NCBI RefSeq assembly: GCF_021653995.1
Contig: NZ_JAJJOZ010000006.1
Coordinates: 62,001-126,000 of the forward strand
Source of the DNA: Allopusillimonas lactea
Lineage (GTDB): Bacteria; Pseudomonadota; Gammaproteobacteria; Burkholderiales; Burkholderiaceae_B
Reading direction: 5' to 3'
DNA length: 64,000 bases
Shown one piece after another: positions 50,523-58,246 of this stretch (within the stretch, counting starts at the first letter, position 1; each line of letters opens with the position of its first letter). The notes below the pieces were generated by a model. That model did not search any database, was not told the DNA's origin, and saw nothing but the letters and a program-made list of their open reading frames with translations. The translations under genes were made by a program, and so were the position numbers.

Positions 50523-51581
50523 TTACTTGGCCGGCGGCGCGATGCTGAAGCCCGTCGCCTTGCCGACCGTTTCGTTCCATACCGGCACGCACTCCTTGTA
50601 GCCGCGGGTGCAGCTTTCGGCCCAGGGCGGCAGCACCACCTTGTTGGTCAGTTCGACAATGCGGTCGCGGTTCTTGCCGCCGACATCGACCAGCTTCATG
50701 TCGTAGCGGCCATGATGCTTGCAATCCTGCTGGCCCGTATTGCAGCGGATCGCGTCGTCGTTATAGTCGGCGGCGATGTCCCACATGCGCGCTTCCATCT
50801 CGTCGAACTTGACCTGCAGCGTCTTCTGCTGGTCAGGCGTGAGCGAGTTCCAACGGTCAAGGTTCATCAGGTGGCCCTGCACCGAGTAAGACAGCGAGAG
50901 CGGCACGAACACCTTGGTGACCTCAGGCCATTTCCCGCTGTTGCCGGCGCTTGGCGCGGTGACACCGCAGTCCGCGACACCACGCTGCAGCGCCAGGTAT
51001 ACCTCGCTGAACTGCAGGGTGACAGGCGTGGCGCCGAGGGCCTCCACCAGCCGCGACATCGACGCGGTGAACACCCGCACCTTCTTGCCCTTCAGGTCGT
51101 CGACGGAGCTAATATCGCCGTTACAGAACATCATCTGCGGGCCGAAGGGCCAGAGGGTGAGCAGCTTGGCGTTGAAGCGCTTTTGCAGCCGCTCGTCCAT
51201 TTTCGGCTTGAATGCCTTCGCGGCGGCGCGCTGGCTCTTCAGGTCAGCGGCGACGCCGGCCAGGTCGATACCCTCGAAGAATGGGTCGTCGCGGGCGGCC
51301 ATGCCGATCTGCACCGACATGATGTCGAACGATCCCGACTTGATCATGCGCAGCGCGTCGGCAGCGTTCACGCCAATCGCGTCCATGGGGTTGTAGACCA
51401 TCTGCATGCCCATGGTTTTTTCCAGGTCCTGGAAAAAGGGCCGCTCGACTTCCTCTACGTGGATTTTGTTGCCCGAAAAGTTGCCGACTACCCGCATGGG
51501 CGCCTGCGCGAATGCTGCAGCCCCGAGGGCGAGGGTTGCGGCGCCTGTGATGGCGGCCGTCCAGCGTGTCAGGTTTTGCAT
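50523..51581 (-). CDS. TRAP transporter solute receptor (DctP type)
   Basis: A 352-residue periplasmic receptor with a signal peptide (WTAAITGAATLALGAAAFAQA, cut near residue 26). The DctP fold shows 'DDLKGKKVRVFTASMSRLVEALGATPVTLQFSEVYLALQRGVADCG', where the Arg of 'VRVF' usually binds the substrate carboxylate. This implies import of an organic acid. The ATG has GGAGGAG upstream. It is the second gene of the operon after the racemase-superfamily enzyme, so the imported acid is probably that enzyme's substrate. Confidence 0.94.
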   Translation of the reverse strand: MQNLTRWTAAITGAATLALGAAAFAQAPMRVVGNFSGNKIHVEEVERPFFQDLEKTMGMQMVYNPMDAIGVNAADALRMIKSGSFDIMSVQIGMAARDDPFFEGIDLAGVAADLKSQRAAAKAFKPKMDERLQKRFNAKLLTLWPFGPQMMFCNGDISSVDDLKGKKVRVFTASMSRLVEALGATPVTLQFSEVYLALQRGVADCGVTAPSAGNSGKWPEVTKVFVPLSLSYSVQGHLMNLDRWNSLTPDQQKTLQVKFDEMEARMWDIAADYNDDAIRCNTGQQDCKHHGRYDMKLVDVGGKNRDRIVELTNKVVLPPWAESCTRGYKECVPVWNETVGKATGFSIAPPAK

Positions 51582-51609
51582 GGCGTCTCCTCCTGCGTTC
51601 AGACCTGAT

Positions 51610-52380
51610 TCAGGCGATCCCGGCGATGTTTGTGCGGTGTGGTGTAAGGCCGAGATCGGGGTTGGTGAAAAGGCGGCCCCAGCGCTTGATCTGGCCGGGG
51701 TCTTCGTTGACCAGCAACAGTGATTTCCAGACGGTCAGGCTGACCGAGTCATAGACCGGGATGCCGATTTCCGCCTCGACCTGCGCGGCCAGGCGAGCCC
51801 CGCGCAGGTTGGTGCAAAGAATGGTGATGGCGTCGGGGCGCGCCTTGGCGACCTCGAGCACCATCTTGCGCAGGGTGGTTTCGTCATATTCGGAAAACGA
51901 GAAATTGCCCTTGTCTTCCAGGTGCGCCTCGGCGGGCACGGTATAGCCCGCCCGCTCGTAATTGCGCACGATGGCCTCCTGCACGGAACCCAGGTAAGGA
52001 GTGACCAGGCCAAGCCGCCGTGCGCCGGTGCGCTCCAGTGCTTCATTCAGGGCCAGCACGCTCGTGGTGGCTGGGGCCCCGGTGCGTGCGGTAATGGCCT
52101 TGCACAGCGCTTCGTCCACCTCGAAGCCCAGCCAACTGGCGGCGGTGCCGCTCCAGGCGATGGCGTCCATCCGTGCGTCCTGCAGCATCTGCGCCGCCTC
52201 GAGCAGAGGTTCATTGTCAAACTGGGCCAGAGCCTGTGACGACAACGATATCTCCCGCACAATGAACCGCTGGAAATGGGCGGTGACCCGGGGGAACAGC
52301 TCCCCGAGGACCGCGCTGGTATAGGGCTCGAGCACGGTGTTCGAGGACGGCGTGATCATGCCAAGCAGCTTTCTGTTCAT
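51610..52380 (-). CDS. Asp/Glu racemase-superfamily enzyme (maleate isomerase / arylmalonate decarboxylase-like)
   Basis: A 256-residue member of the maleate isomerase/arylmalonate decarboxylase group. The N-terminal 'GMITPSSNTVLEP' and the mid-part 'RRLGLVTPYLGSVQEAIVRNYERAGY' fit maleate isomerases. These enzymes have two catalytic cysteines; here the first position lies in AIAWSGTAAS (Gly78 in place of Cys), while the second, C189 in ITILCTNLRG, is kept. Arylmalonate decarboxylase of Bordetella shows the same pattern (Gly first, Cys second). A decarboxylase or a one-cysteine isomerase acting on the acid imported by the adjoining TRAP system is inferred. It is the first gene of that operon and has a promoter at 52480-52508. 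Confidence 0.82.
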   Translation of the reverse strand: MNRKLLGMITPSSNTVLEPYTSAVLGELFPRVTAHFQRFIVREISLSSQALAQFDNEPLLEAAQMLQDARMDAIAWSGTAASWLGFEVDEALCKAITARTGAPATTSVLALNEALERTGARRLGLVTPYLGSVQEAIVRNYERAGYTVPAEAHLEDKGNFSFSEYDETTLRKMVLEVAKARPDAITILCTNLRGARLAAQVEAEIGIPVYDSVSLTVWKSLLLVNEDPGQIKRWGRLFTNPDLGLTPHRTNIAGIA

Positions 52381-52453
52381 GGTGCGCTTGTCTCCAACGC
52401 GAAGGGCTAATTGCTGATGCTGCCGCAGACTGCTGTAGATTGTGTTTTTAATT

Positions 52454-52463
52454 TTGTATACAA
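52454..52463. promoter_or_regulatory. Palindrome TTGTATACAA (candidate FCD-GntR operator)
   Basis: A perfect 10-base palindrome in the divergent region of the racemase/TRAP operon and the GntR gene at 52582. The core TTGTATACAA suits FadR/VanR-type GntR operators. It lies about 10-20 bases past the expected start site of the minus-strand promoter, a position that would block elongation. Confidence 0.6.
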
Positions 52464-52479
52464 GATGCAGTGTGAGATA

Positions 52480-52508
52480 ATTCTAGCCAAGCGCAATTGA
52501 CTTGACAA
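52480..52508 (-). promoter_or_regulatory. Candidate sigma-70 promoter for the TRAP operon
   Basis: On the minus strand TTGTCA (52508-52503) and TAGAAT (52485-52480) are separated by exactly 17 bases. The start codon of the first gene is 100 bases downstream, and the GntR-like palindrome lies between. Confidence 0.55.
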
Positions 52509-52581
52509 TAATTATTTGCGTGCGTTCGCCGGATGGCGGCGCCTCGCTACAGGGCACGATGCGGCCCTATAAGGAAAAACC

Positions 52582-53289
52582 ATGAGTGTTGGCGTGTCTG
52601 AAGGCATGCCGGCGGAAGATCTGAGCCGGCAGCCCATCTTTCCTCTCAAGCGCGAGCCGCTGTACGTGGCTATTGCAAACCAGATACGGCAACTTATACT
52701 CAGGGCGGAACTCAAGCCTGGCAGTCGCGTCCAGGAACAATATCTGTCCGACCTTTTCGATGTCTCGCGCACGCCTCTGCGCGAAGCGCTGAAAGTAGTG
52801 GCCCAGGAAGGCCTCATCGAAATCCTGCCCAACAAAGGCGCGCGCATCACCGATATCGACGTCGACGAACTGGCGGAAATCTTCCAGGTGCTGTGCACGC
52901 TGCAGCGCCTGTCCGCCGAACTGATGCTGGCCAATGTCACCGAGCAGCACCTGGCTGAACTGCGTGCCATGCATGCGGCAATGCTGGCCGCCGGCAACAA
53001 CGGCGAGCGCGACCGCTATTTCAGCCTGAACCAGGATATCCACCGCTACATGACCCGCATCGCCGGCAACGGTGTGCTGATCGACCTGGAGACTCAGCTG
53101 GGCTTCAAGATCTCCCGTGCGCGCTACTTGGCCAACCTCGATCCGGACCGCTGGCACGAATCGATGCTGGAACACGAAGAGATCATGCGTGCCCTCGAAA
53201 GCCGTCAACTGGATCGCCTGGTTCAGGCCATGACCACCCACATCCGCAAGACGGGGCAGGCCGTCATAGAAGGCGTGCGCCGCGCCTGA
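52582..53289 (+). CDS. GntR-family regulator with FCD domain (FadR subfamily)
   Basis: A 235-residue regulator. The winged helix (about 20-85) reads PLYVAIANQIRQLILRAELKPGSRVQEQYLSDLFDVSRTPLREALKVVAQEGLIEI, and an FCD helical domain follows with metal-ligand positions such as 'DIHRYMTRIAGN' and 'HEEIMRALESRQLDRLVQAMTTHI'. It is divergent from the TRAP/racemase operon, which it most likely represses until the imported acid binds. AAGGAAAAA precedes the ATG. Confidence 0.93.
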   Translation: MSVGVSEGMPAEDLSRQPIFPLKREPLYVAIANQIRQLILRAELKPGSRVQEQYLSDLFDVSRTPLREALKVVAQEGLIEILPNKGARITDIDVDELAEIFQVLCTLQRLSAELMLANVTEQHLAELRAMHAAMLAAGNNGERDRYFSLNQDIHRYMTRIAGNGVLIDLETQLGFKISRARYLANLDPDRWHESMLEHEEIMRALESRQLDRLVQAMTTHIRKTGQAVIEGVRRA

Positions 53290-53304
53290 GGTCTTTCTCG
53301 CGCT

Positions 53305-54216
53305 TCAGGGGTCGATCGCCGTCGCGGCGGCGACGGCCTTGAGCTGCGCGATGAAGGCGCGGCTGGCCGGCGACAAGTGCCGGTTCTGGCGATAGACCAC
53401 GCCGATGCGCCGACGGGCCGATTCTTCGTCGATAGCCCGGTGTTGCAGCTTGCCCATGGGCAATGCGCTCAGCGGCAGGCGGGGCAGCACGGCAATGCCC
53501 AGCCCTTGCTTCACCAGCACGACCGCCGTTGTCATATGGGTGATGTCGTAATGCAGCAGCGCGGGCGCCGGCGCCAGCCGGATCGCCTGGTCGAATTGGC
53601 TGCGCGCACTAGAGCCGGGCGACAGCAGAACAAGCTGGTGTGACGTCAAGTCATTCCAGGCAACCGAATCGAGGTCGCCGATAGGATGCCCCGGCGGGTA
53701 CACGGCGCAAAAGGTGTCGTCCAGCAGTGGCTCGAATGCCATATCGGCCATGTCGCCCAATTGCGCCGCAATCGCAAACTCGACCTGATTGGTGCGCAGC
53801 ATGTTCAGCAGCTCGTCGTTATAGGCTTCGACCACGCGGGTTTCCAGGCCAGGATGGCTGACGCGCAGTGCGGACAGCGTGGGCGGCACCAGCATCAACG
53901 AAGCTGAAGGCAGGGCGCCGACGACGACTTGCCCGCGGCGCACCGCAGCCAAGTCTCCCATGCTGCGGTAGGCCTCTTCAAGGTCGGCAATGGGGCGCTG
54001 GATGCGATCGCGCAGCTCGGCGCCGGCAGCTGTCAAGGCAATGGTGCGGGTATTGCGTTCGAACAGTTTCAGCTCAAGCACGTGCTCCAAGTCTTGGATC
54101 AACGCAGTGAACGAGGGTTGCGTCACGCCCAGGCGGCTTGCGCCCAGCGTGAACGAGCCGGCCTCCACCGCGTAAAGAAATGCCTTGAGCGAACGGTATT
54201 TGATATTGAGCGCCAT
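53305..54216 (-). CDS. LysR-family transcriptional regulator
   Basis: A 303-residue regulator with the LysR helix-turn-helix (SLKAFLYAVEAGSFTLGASRLGVTQPSFTALIQDLEHVLELKLFERNTRTIALTAAG, about 8-65) and a co-inducer domain (about 90-295). It is divergent from the aldehyde dehydrogenase gene across 174 bases containing a dyad TATTAG-N7-CTAATA (54286-54304). Therefore it most likely activates aldehyde dehydrogenase-Bug-dehydrogenase in response to the pathway substrate. It is convergent with the GntR gene at a distance of 15 bases. Confidence 0.94.
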   Translation of the reverse strand: MALNIKYRSLKAFLYAVEAGSFTLGASRLGVTQPSFTALIQDLEHVLELKLFERNTRTIALTAAGAELRDRIQRPIADLEEAYRSMGDLAAVRRGQVVVGALPSASLMLVPPTLSALRVSHPGLETRVVEAYNDELLNMLRTNQVEFAIAAQLGDMADMAFEPLLDDTFCAVYPPGHPIGDLDSVAWNDLTSHQLVLLSPGSSARSQFDQAIRLAPAPALLHYDITHMTTAVVLVKQGLGIAVLPRLPLSALPMGKLQHRAIDEESARRRIGVVYRQNRHLSPASRAFIAQLKAVAAATAIDP

Positions 54217-54285
54217 ATGAAAGCCGCCTGTTTGCTATATCAGCGAGGCGCCCCTCAAGGCGCAGCCCGTGGATACACGCCCAAT

Positions 54286-54304
54286 TATTAGGTAAAAGCT
54301 AATA
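54286..54304. promoter_or_regulatory. LysR-type dyad TATTAG-N7-CTAATA
   Basis: A perfect 6-bp inverted repeat with a 7-base spacer, containing the T-N11-A pattern expected for a LysR recognition site, 70 bases before the LysR start (minus) and 87 bases before the aldehyde dehydrogenase start (plus). Confidence 0.6.
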
Positions 54305-54390
54305 GTATCTTATTATTTTCGAATTGTTTCTATAAATGAGCTCAGGCACCATAGCGGACGCTTGTGAAAGTTTCATGGAGACAACCCGCG

Positions 54391-55866
54391 ATGGCGACCC
54401 AAACCGTCAAACCCTTCCGGATCGGCAGCATTATTCGTGACTCGTCCGCTGATGTCGGCATCATTACTTCCATCAATCCTGCCGACGGCAGCATAGCGGG
54501 GCAGGTCGTGCGCGCTACGCCTGACGATGTGGAGACGGCCGTCAATGTGGCGTGGGATGCGTTTCGCAACAAACCATGGCGCAAGTTGCGCCCCGACCAG
54601 CGCGCCTCGGTGCTGTTTGAGGTCGGGCGTCGGCTGCTTGCCGAGCGCGAGAGCCTGGCGCATCTGCAGATGCTCGATAGCGGCAAGCCCTACAAAGAAT
54701 GTTTGAATATGGTGACCTCGGCGGCGGGGCATTTTCGCTATTACGCCTCCGTGTGTGAAACCTGGCAGAACGAAGTCACCTCGCCGCGCGGGGAGTATTT
54801 CTCGATGGCGTTGGCCGAGCCTTATGGCGTGGTGGCCTGCATCACGCCCTGGAACTCGCCCATCATGAACGAGGCGCAGAAAGCAGCGCCGGCGCTGGCG
54901 GCCGGCAATGCGGTGCTGATCAAGCCCTCCGAAGAAACGCCGCAGTTAGCGCTCGAACTGGTGCGCATCTGTACCGAGGCGGGGCTGCCCGAAGGGCTGC
55001 TGATTGCCCTGCCGGGCTATGGCGAAGACGTAGGCGCGGCGCTGGTGAAGCACCCCGGCGTGCGCATGGTTTCGTTTACAGGCGGTACGGAAACCGGTCG
55101 GGTGATCGGCGCCATTGCGGGGCAGCGCCTTATACCGGTGGGCTTGGAACTCGGCGGTAAATCGCCTCACATCGTATTCGACGATGCTGATCTTGATCGC
55201 GCGGTAGCAGGTGTCATGTCGGGCATATTCGGCTCGGCCGGCCAGAGCTGCGTCGCCGGATCTCGGCTTTTCGTGCAGAAGTCTGTCTACAACAAAGTAG
55301 TGGCGGATTTGGTTGCGCGTACACAGGGCATTCGTGTGCGCCTGCCCGATGCTTCCGACGTGCAGATGGGGCCGTTGGTGTCCGCGGCGCATCGCAATAA
55401 AGTTGCAGCCTGCGTAGACCTGGCCCGCAGCGAAGGCGGCAAGATCCTGGTGGGTGGCAACATACCTGACACGCAACCCCTGGACAAGGGCATGTTCTAC
55501 ATGCCGACCATTATCGACGGCCTCGATAACTCGTCGCGCTCGGCACAGGAAGAGATCTTTGGCCCTGTGCTTGTTGCCATCCCCTTCGACGATGAAGACG
55601 ATGTCATTGCCCAGGCAAACGACACCGTATTTGGCCTGGCAGCCGGCATGTGGACGGCTGATTACGCCCGCGCATGGCGCGTTGCCCGCGAAGTCGAGGC
55701 TGGTTCCGTCTGGATCAATACCTACAAGCAGTCCCACATTGCCACACCTTTCGGCGGCTTCAAGGATAGCGGCATTGGCCGCGAAAAAGGCCTGCATGGC
55801 CTGCGCCTGTACAGCCAGGTAAAGAGCGTGTTTTTTGGCATGCACGAAAAGAGCATGACCCTGTAA
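54391..55866 (+). CDS. Aldehyde dehydrogenase (NAD(P)-dependent)
   Basis: A 491-residue ALDH. The catalytic cysteine is in GQSCVAG (Cys287), the general base Glu in LELGGKSP (Glu253), and the cofactor loop in 'FTGGTETGRVIG'. TPWNSPIMNEAQKAAPALAAGNAVLIKPSE is the usual substrate-channel block. The ATG at 54391 has GGAG about ten bases before it; a GTG at 54364 is an alternative. It oxidises an aldehyde to an acid in the pathway shared with the Bug receptor and dehydrogenase next to it. The substrate is not known. Confidence 0.94.
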   Translation: MATQTVKPFRIGSIIRDSSADVGIITSINPADGSIAGQVVRATPDDVETAVNVAWDAFRNKPWRKLRPDQRASVLFEVGRRLLAERESLAHLQMLDSGKPYKECLNMVTSAAGHFRYYASVCETWQNEVTSPRGEYFSMALAEPYGVVACITPWNSPIMNEAQKAAPALAAGNAVLIKPSEETPQLALELVRICTEAGLPEGLLIALPGYGEDVGAALVKHPGVRMVSFTGGTETGRVIGAIAGQRLIPVGLELGGKSPHIVFDDADLDRAVAGVMSGIFGSAGQSCVAGSRLFVQKSVYNKVVADLVARTQGIRVRLPDASDVQMGPLVSAAHRNKVAACVDLARSEGGKILVGGNIPDTQPLDKGMFYMPTIIDGLDNSSRSAQEEIFGPVLVAIPFDDEDDVIAQANDTVFGLAAGMWTADYARAWRVAREVEAGSVWINTYKQSHIATPFGGFKDSGIGREKGLHGLRLYSQVKSVFFGMHEKSMTL

Positions 55867-55887
55867 TTTCCACTAAAGGAGAGACGA

Positions 55888-56841
55888 ATGCAATTCAAGC
55901 AGTATGTTGCGGCAGCCCTTGCGGGTACAGCGTTGATGGTGTCCGGTGCGGCCCAGGCGTGGCCGGACCGCCCGATTGAACTGGTGGTCGGGTTTGCACC
56001 CGGTGGCGGCACGGACATCACGGCCCGCTCGCTGGCCAAATTCATGGAAGAGGAATTGGGGCAGACGGTTACCGTCCTGAACAAGCCGGGTGCATCGGGT
56101 GCAATCGGCCTGGCTTACGTCGGACGCGCAAAAGCCGATGGCTATACCCTCGGCATGACCAATATGCCCGGCCTGGTGAGCCTCCCCATCGAAAGGCAGC
56201 CCGGCTTCACGCTCGACAGTTTCACCTACCTTGCCAATTTGGTGCGTGATCCCAGCGCGTTCAGCGTCACCATGGATGCCCCCTACAAGTCCCTGAAAGA
56301 CTTGATCGAGAAGGCCCGCGCGAAGCCCGGCGAGATCAGCTACGGCTCGACCGGTGTGGGCACGGATGATCACTTGGCGCTTGTGCTTTTCAAAGAAGAG
56401 GCAAAAGCCGTGCTGAATCACGTGCCCTATAACGGCGCCGGCCCGCTGCGCAACGCGGTGCTGGGCGGCCATACTGCCGTGGGCGGCATGAACCTGGGAG
56501 AGGCAATGCCCTACAGCGGCAAGAATCTTCGGATCCTGGGTCAGGCCAGTGAGAAGCGTTCGCCACTCGCGCCGGATGTACCCACCTTCAAGGAGCAGGG
56601 TATTGATCTGGTGTTTGCATCCGAGCGCGGGCTGGTCGGCCCGCAGGGCATGCCCGCGGACGTTACCGAACGCCTGCGCGGCGCGCTGAAGAAGATCGCC
56701 GAGAACCCTGAGTTCCAGAAGCAGATGCAGCAGCAATTCACGGAAATGGATTACCTGAACGGCGATCAGTGGCTGGCGCGCCTGAAGCTTTCCGACCAGC
56801 GCTTCCGCAAGCTCTGGACTGAGAAACCGTGGACTGAATGA
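55888..56841 (+). CDS. Bug-family (TctC-like) periplasmic solute receptor
   Basis: A 317-residue receptor with a signal peptide (YVAAALAGTALMVSGAAQA, cut near residue 24). The mature part opens WPDRPIELVVGFAPGGGTDITARSLAKFMEEELGQTVTV, with 'GAIGLAYVGRAKADGYTLGM' and 'ISYGSTGVGTDDHLAL' as further Bug hallmarks. AAGGAGAG lies before the ATG. It is the middle gene of the LysR-controlled operon, 21 bases after the aldehyde dehydrogenase, so its ligand is probably the precursor of the aldehyde. Confidence 0.95.
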   Translation: MQFKQYVAAALAGTALMVSGAAQAWPDRPIELVVGFAPGGGTDITARSLAKFMEEELGQTVTVLNKPGASGAIGLAYVGRAKADGYTLGMTNMPGLVSLPIERQPGFTLDSFTYLANLVRDPSAFSVTMDAPYKSLKDLIEKARAKPGEISYGSTGVGTDDHLALVLFKEEAKAVLNHVPYNGAGPLRNAVLGGHTAVGGMNLGEAMPYSGKNLRILGQASEKRSPLAPDVPTFKEQGIDLVFASERGLVGPQGMPADVTERLRGALKKIAENPEFQKQMQQQFTEMDYLNGDQWLARLKLSDQRFRKLWTEKPWTE

Positions 56842-56857
56842 TTGGCAGGTGTCATCA

Positions 56858-57763
56858 ATGAGTGTCAAGCAAGTCGCCCTTTATGGGTTGGGCAATATGG
56901 GGTACCTGGTGGCCGAGCGGATAGCCGCCAAGTTTCCGATTCAGGTGGCAGATCTGAACGAAAGCGCTGTTGAGCGGGCGCGGCAGGTATTGGGTGCCAC
57001 ACCTGTGCAGGTGCCCGAAGACCTCGCGCAGACCCGCGTCGTCGTGCTATGCCTGCCCAGCCCCGCCGCCTCGCAGGCCGTGCTCGCTCAGATCGCACCG
57101 CATTTGCCGAAGGATGCAGTGGTGGTTGAGACCAGCACCGTCAATCCATCCGACATCCATGCCAGTGCGCGTATGCTGGCGGGTTACGGCATTCCGCTGG
57201 TCGATGCCTCTATCATGGCGGGTGTCAGCCAGATGGCGGCGGGGTCGGCCATGCTGTTGGTGGGCGGCGACGACATCGCGCTCGCAGCATGTGAAGACGT
57301 GCTCGCGGCTATCTCGGACAAGCGCATCCATTTTGGTGGGGCGGGTTCCGGGGCCGCAGCGAAGGTGATCAACAACGCCGTGGCGCACGCCGTCATGGTG
57401 GTGGTTGCCGAGGCCGGGTCGATGGCGACCGCTGCGGGCGTCGACTGCGAGAAGTTGGTGGGCTTGCTGGCCGACAAGCAGATGGGCCTGCATCGTCCGC
57501 TCACGCACCGCTATGCCGAGCGGATCATGCAGGGCAATTATGAAGGCGGTATGCCGCTTGAGGCCGCACGCAAGGATTCGGTGCTGGCGCTGGAGCTGGC
57601 GCAATCGTTGCGTGTTCCACTGTTTGCAATCCAGGGTGCGCATAGCGTTTACGAGATCGCGGCAGCCGCCGGCTACGGCCGCGACGATTACGCCGCTATT
57701 GCGAAAATCTGGGCCGACTGGGGCTGCCCGGCAGTGCCTCACGGGGGCGCCTCAAGGGCGTAA
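56858..57763 (+). CDS. 3-hydroxyisobutyrate dehydrogenase-family NAD(P) oxidoreductase
   Basis: A 301-residue beta-hydroxyacid dehydrogenase. The Rossmann motif is YGLGNMGYLVAERIAAKFPIQVADLN near the start. 'VVETSTVNPSDIHASARMLAGYGIPLVDASIMAGVSQMAAGSAMLLVGG' covers the substrate region, and the catalytic lysine lies in 'GAAAKVINNAVAHAVM'. The ATG at 56858 has AGGTG upstream and is preferred to a GTG at 56849. It likely oxidises a 3-hydroxy acid to a semialdehyde that the aldehyde dehydrogenase finishes. The operon ends with the terminator at 57781. Confidence 0.93.
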   Translation: MSVKQVALYGLGNMGYLVAERIAAKFPIQVADLNESAVERARQVLGATPVQVPEDLAQTRVVVLCLPSPAASQAVLAQIAPHLPKDAVVVETSTVNPSDIHASARMLAGYGIPLVDASIMAGVSQMAAGSAMLLVGGDDIALAACEDVLAAISDKRIHFGGAGSGAAAKVINNAVAHAVMVVVAEAGSMATAAGVDCEKLVGLLADKQMGLHRPLTHRYAERIMQGNYEGGMPLEAARKDSVLALELAQSLRVPLFAIQGAHSVYEIAAAAGYGRDDYAAIAKIWADWGCPAVPHGGASRA

Positions 57764-57780
57764 GCGGGCGACAATAGGTC

Positions 57781-57815
57781 AGGCCGGATGCGAGTTTTCG
57801 CATCCGGCCTTTTTT
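57781..57815 (+). terminator. Strong intrinsic terminator
   Basis: A perfect 13-bp stem (AGGCCGGATGCGA / TCGCATCCGGCCT) with a GTTT loop is followed by TTTTT. It ends the LysR-controlled operon 17 bases after the dehydrogenase stop and is the only textbook rho-independent terminator I found in the window. Confidence 0.92.
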
Positions 57816-57984
57816 GCGTCCACCGCACGCCCGCCGTTCGGGGGTGTTGTGTCAGGTACGCAAAGCTCCTACCATGAAGCTGTCTCCGTCATGAGGGCTG
57901 CTGCCGTCGCGGGTTGGCAGCCACTGCCTTGGCATCCGCCAAGCCGGAACGCATCACGCCACATCCGCCACAAGGAGCGCGACC

Positions 57985-58191
57985 ATGAGCAATCACGTCT
58001 ACAAGCATCTTGAGTTAACCGGATCTTCCCCCACCAGTATCGAAGACGCAGTCAGCACCGCGTTGGCCAAGGCCAGTGCGACGGTGCGCAATATCCAGTG
58101 GTTTGTCGTCACCGAAACGCGCGGGCATGTTGAAGGCGGCAAGGTCGCGCATTGGCAGGTCACGATCAAGGCGGGGTTTACGCTGGAATAA
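57985..58191 (+). CDS. Dodecin (flavin-binding storage protein)
   Basis: A 68-residue protein of the dodecin family, which forms hollow dodecamers that bind FMN/riboflavin or CoA. Hallmarks are VYKHLELTGSSPTSIEDAVSTALAKASATVRNIQWFVVTETRGHVEGGKVAHWQVTIKAGF: the tryptophan in 'NIQWFVV' stacks on flavin isoalloxazine rings, and the glutamine in 'WQVT' contacts them. AAGGAGCG precedes the ATG. The gene stands alone between the terminator and the soxCD pair; its 5' gap (57816-57984) shows no gene. Confidence 0.94.
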   Translation: MSNHVYKHLELTGSSPTSIEDAVSTALAKASATVRNIQWFVVTETRGHVEGGKVAHWQVTIKAGFTLE

Positions 58192-58246
58192 TCGACGATG
58201 TCGTTGCGTATGAAGTAGGCCGTAATTCCGTGAAGGAGGGTAATAC

